In this document: positions 62,151 through 64,000 of the stretch, piece after piece
How the letters are laid out: the number at the start of each line of letters is the position of its first letter
How positions within the stretch are numbered: the stretch's first letter is position 1
Source of the DNA: Andrena cerasifolii
Lineage: Eukaryota > Arthropoda > Insecta > Hymenoptera > Andrenidae
Assembly: GCF_050908995.1 (NCBI RefSeq)
Contig: NC_135132.1
Span: 6,505,001 to 6,569,000, forward strand
Length of the DNA stretch: 64,000 bases
Reading direction: 5' to 3'
Notes under the pieces: model-generated
Seen by the model: the letters and a program-made list of their open reading frames with translations, nothing else
What the model was told of the DNA's origin: nothing
Database searches by the model: none
Program-made: the position numbers and the translations under genes

Positions 62151-64000
62151 TCCAATTTCGAATTGCACCGAACAGGAATCTGAACATGAAATACTTTTCA
62201 CACATCATCGTGAAATTCTTTTCCTATCGACCTGGACAATTATATTTTTCAAACGATAAACATAAAACTTTATTAATCTTCGGTGAATTTTTAAACTTCG
62301 AAACGAGAGGTAAAAATTATATTTAAATTTAGGGACGTATTGTATTTAAATCTTGAATCATAACTACATGTATTTTCTAAGTGACAAACCCCATTTCTTT
62401 TAAACAATCATAAACTGACAAGTTCAGAAATCCCCACTTAAGTAAATAACCCACTTTAAGAAGCCTTAATGCAATAAATCATTCTAATACACTTAATAAA
62501 ACAAATATCTCACTGAACTAAACCAATGATCCTCGCGAATAGCCACTGAGGCGCCACTCGTCCATCACGCGTGCGAGCCACCGTCTTCGAACTCGATTTC
62601 CTCGAAAAGGAAACACCGCGCGACAAAAATCTATTCCACCCTTCTTGCTCGTTTTGCGGCGAGTAATCGCCTGCGGCTCCATTTTGCCCCGAACCACGTT
62701 CCAAAATTGAACGAGGTCACGAAATAGGGTAATATCTCGCACCACAAAGCGATGCAATTCCTTCTACCAAGTTTTATCGCGTGATTTCAGGAGAATCGTG
62801 ATTACAACTTAGCCGCAGAAATATTCCAAAAGAGAAGGGGTAATTTTTAAATAAATATTTTTGAAACAGAGTTGCTAGATTCCCGTCACTGAAGGGGCGA
62901 AATTTCTCACGGTGTAGCATTCGCAAAGATCGCGCCCAACATCGCCGACTGCGTCTTTTGTAAATCGCACGTCGGCCACAGGCCGTCCCGAAATTACCAT
63001 AACAAAATGTTCTGATTGCTGCAACGAGTCCAACGAGACGGACAACGCAGAGAAGGGGGGGAGGCTCAACAAAACATCACTCTCTTGCATTTTGCACTGG
63101 AGACCCAGCTGCACGCGAGCAGGTACTCCCATTCGTCGAATCGAACGAATCGATTAATTCCGAAACGTCCCCTCGCTGGTTTTTATCGAGCACTTTCCAG
63201 AGGGGCCGACAAAGCCAATTTTTCCAATTTTTTCTGTCTCCTGCACGAGTGGCAAATTGACGTGGAAGCTGAAATTCCTTTCGAACTTACACTTCGATAG
63301 GCACTTGGTCACTCAAAAAAGTCCCTGCTAACTGTGCTGACATATATATATTTAATCTCGACCCTAATATTAACGCAGTCGGAAATTTCGTTTCATCCCC
63401 CTATAAATTGAAATCACAGTCCAGTGATAAATGTCGCGTATCTCCGTTTTATAAACAAAAGGCTGGAACTGTTCTAATTCTAATTAAAATTAGACAACAA
63501 AAAAACGGTGTTTCTTTTTCATTCCTCGTATTAGGGTCATTCCACAGCCGCACGAATCCGTCCAATTATTTTGATCAGTATGTATATAAATTTCTGCCAC
63601 GCTTCCCGTGCATCGCTGGCCGCGCCAGGCGTGTCCATAAAAAATACAGCTTTTAATTGGCCGTCACGGAAGGTTAATTGGTAATTTCTCTCACGCTCGC
63701 GTAGCGTCTCTCACGCGGATTTCTGCTTTGTCAGTCATCCCCTTCTTCCATAGGAGAGCTTCTCTCTAGACGTGACCAGGGAGCAGAGAGGGCTTATTCT
63801 CCCTCTAAAGGGTAGAGAAAGGGGGGCTGAATTCTACCGACCGCGTACCCCGTGAAAAGTTCTGCATCTTATTGGACGTAAAAAGTTGCTCCCTTTTACA
63901 CAGGTGGAGGATATAGGTACGAACAGGAATGGTAAAATGATACGGGCCGCCCTTAGAGGTAACAGAACTGTTGTTACGAGTCGTGGAATTGTTGAAATGA
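62151..64000. other. Non-coding stretch to window end
   Basis: Mostly AT-rich. A partial snap-back MITE fragment (CGATTTCCTCGAAAAGGAAA) is at about 62,590-62,660. No exon seen; any upstream EcR exon would lie beyond 64,000 or be non-coding. Confidence 0.4.

Overview
The window is insect genomic DNA, most likely from a hymenopteran (bee, wasp, ant or sawfly). The one gene I can identify with confidence is the ecdysone receptor, EcR, on the minus strand. Its five coding exons join in frame across canonical splice sites into a 534-residue B1-type protein. The ligand-binding domain has the hymenopteran style (KRLPGFDELLREDQ, RPNLVEGWKVEKIQ, FLAEIWDVTP). I recognise no other protein-coding gene. 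The many other open frames are short, low-complexity or repeat-derived.

Layout, in plus-strand coordinates, with transcription running right to left. From 1 to about 14,170 lies sequence downstream of the EcR stop codon: probably a long 3' UTR near the stop, then flank. It holds several microsatellites, an (AGT)n tract and an unusual 1.2 kb cluster of TATAGTTG/CAACTATA motifs. From 14,173 to 16,264 are four compact exons: the DNA-binding exon (15,855-16,264), hinge plus start of the ligand-binding domain (15,193-15,450), and the rest of the ligand-binding domain (14,646-15,021 and 14,173-14,417). A 25.1 kb intron follows (16,265-41,368). It is loaded with palindromic or terminal-inverted-repeat elements, a minisatellite and duplications, and has a CpG-rich pyrimidine block at 20.0-20.7 kb. 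The B1-specific first coding exon is at 41,369-41,684, inside a CpG-rich region (41.4-43.5 kb) that probably contains its promoter. From 43.5 to 64 kb I see no exon, only more MITEs and satellites.

EcR is the ligand-activated half of the EcR/USP ecdysteroid receptor. All parts expected of a working receptor are visible: the B1 A/B domain with its RRRW motif, eight zinc-binding cysteines, the P-box, the ligand-binding-domain signature and the AF-2 helix. An EcR-A first exon was not found. A canonical acceptor fused directly to a canonical donor on the minus strand at 59,673/59,674, with a CTAAT branch-point match, looks like a recursive splice site. It suggests the transcription unit extends beyond the right edge of the window.

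The mobile-element content is mostly non-autonomous: a family with piggyBac hallmarks (TTAA target sites; four copies, one carrying a nested foldback element), another TTAA-flanked element beside the DNA-binding exon, a TA-flanked Tc1/mariner-like foldback element, and a snap-back family of about 200 bp with at least four copies. No transposase gene is intact in the window. Calls on function rest on recognised conserved motifs; alignments and RNA data could not be consulted.
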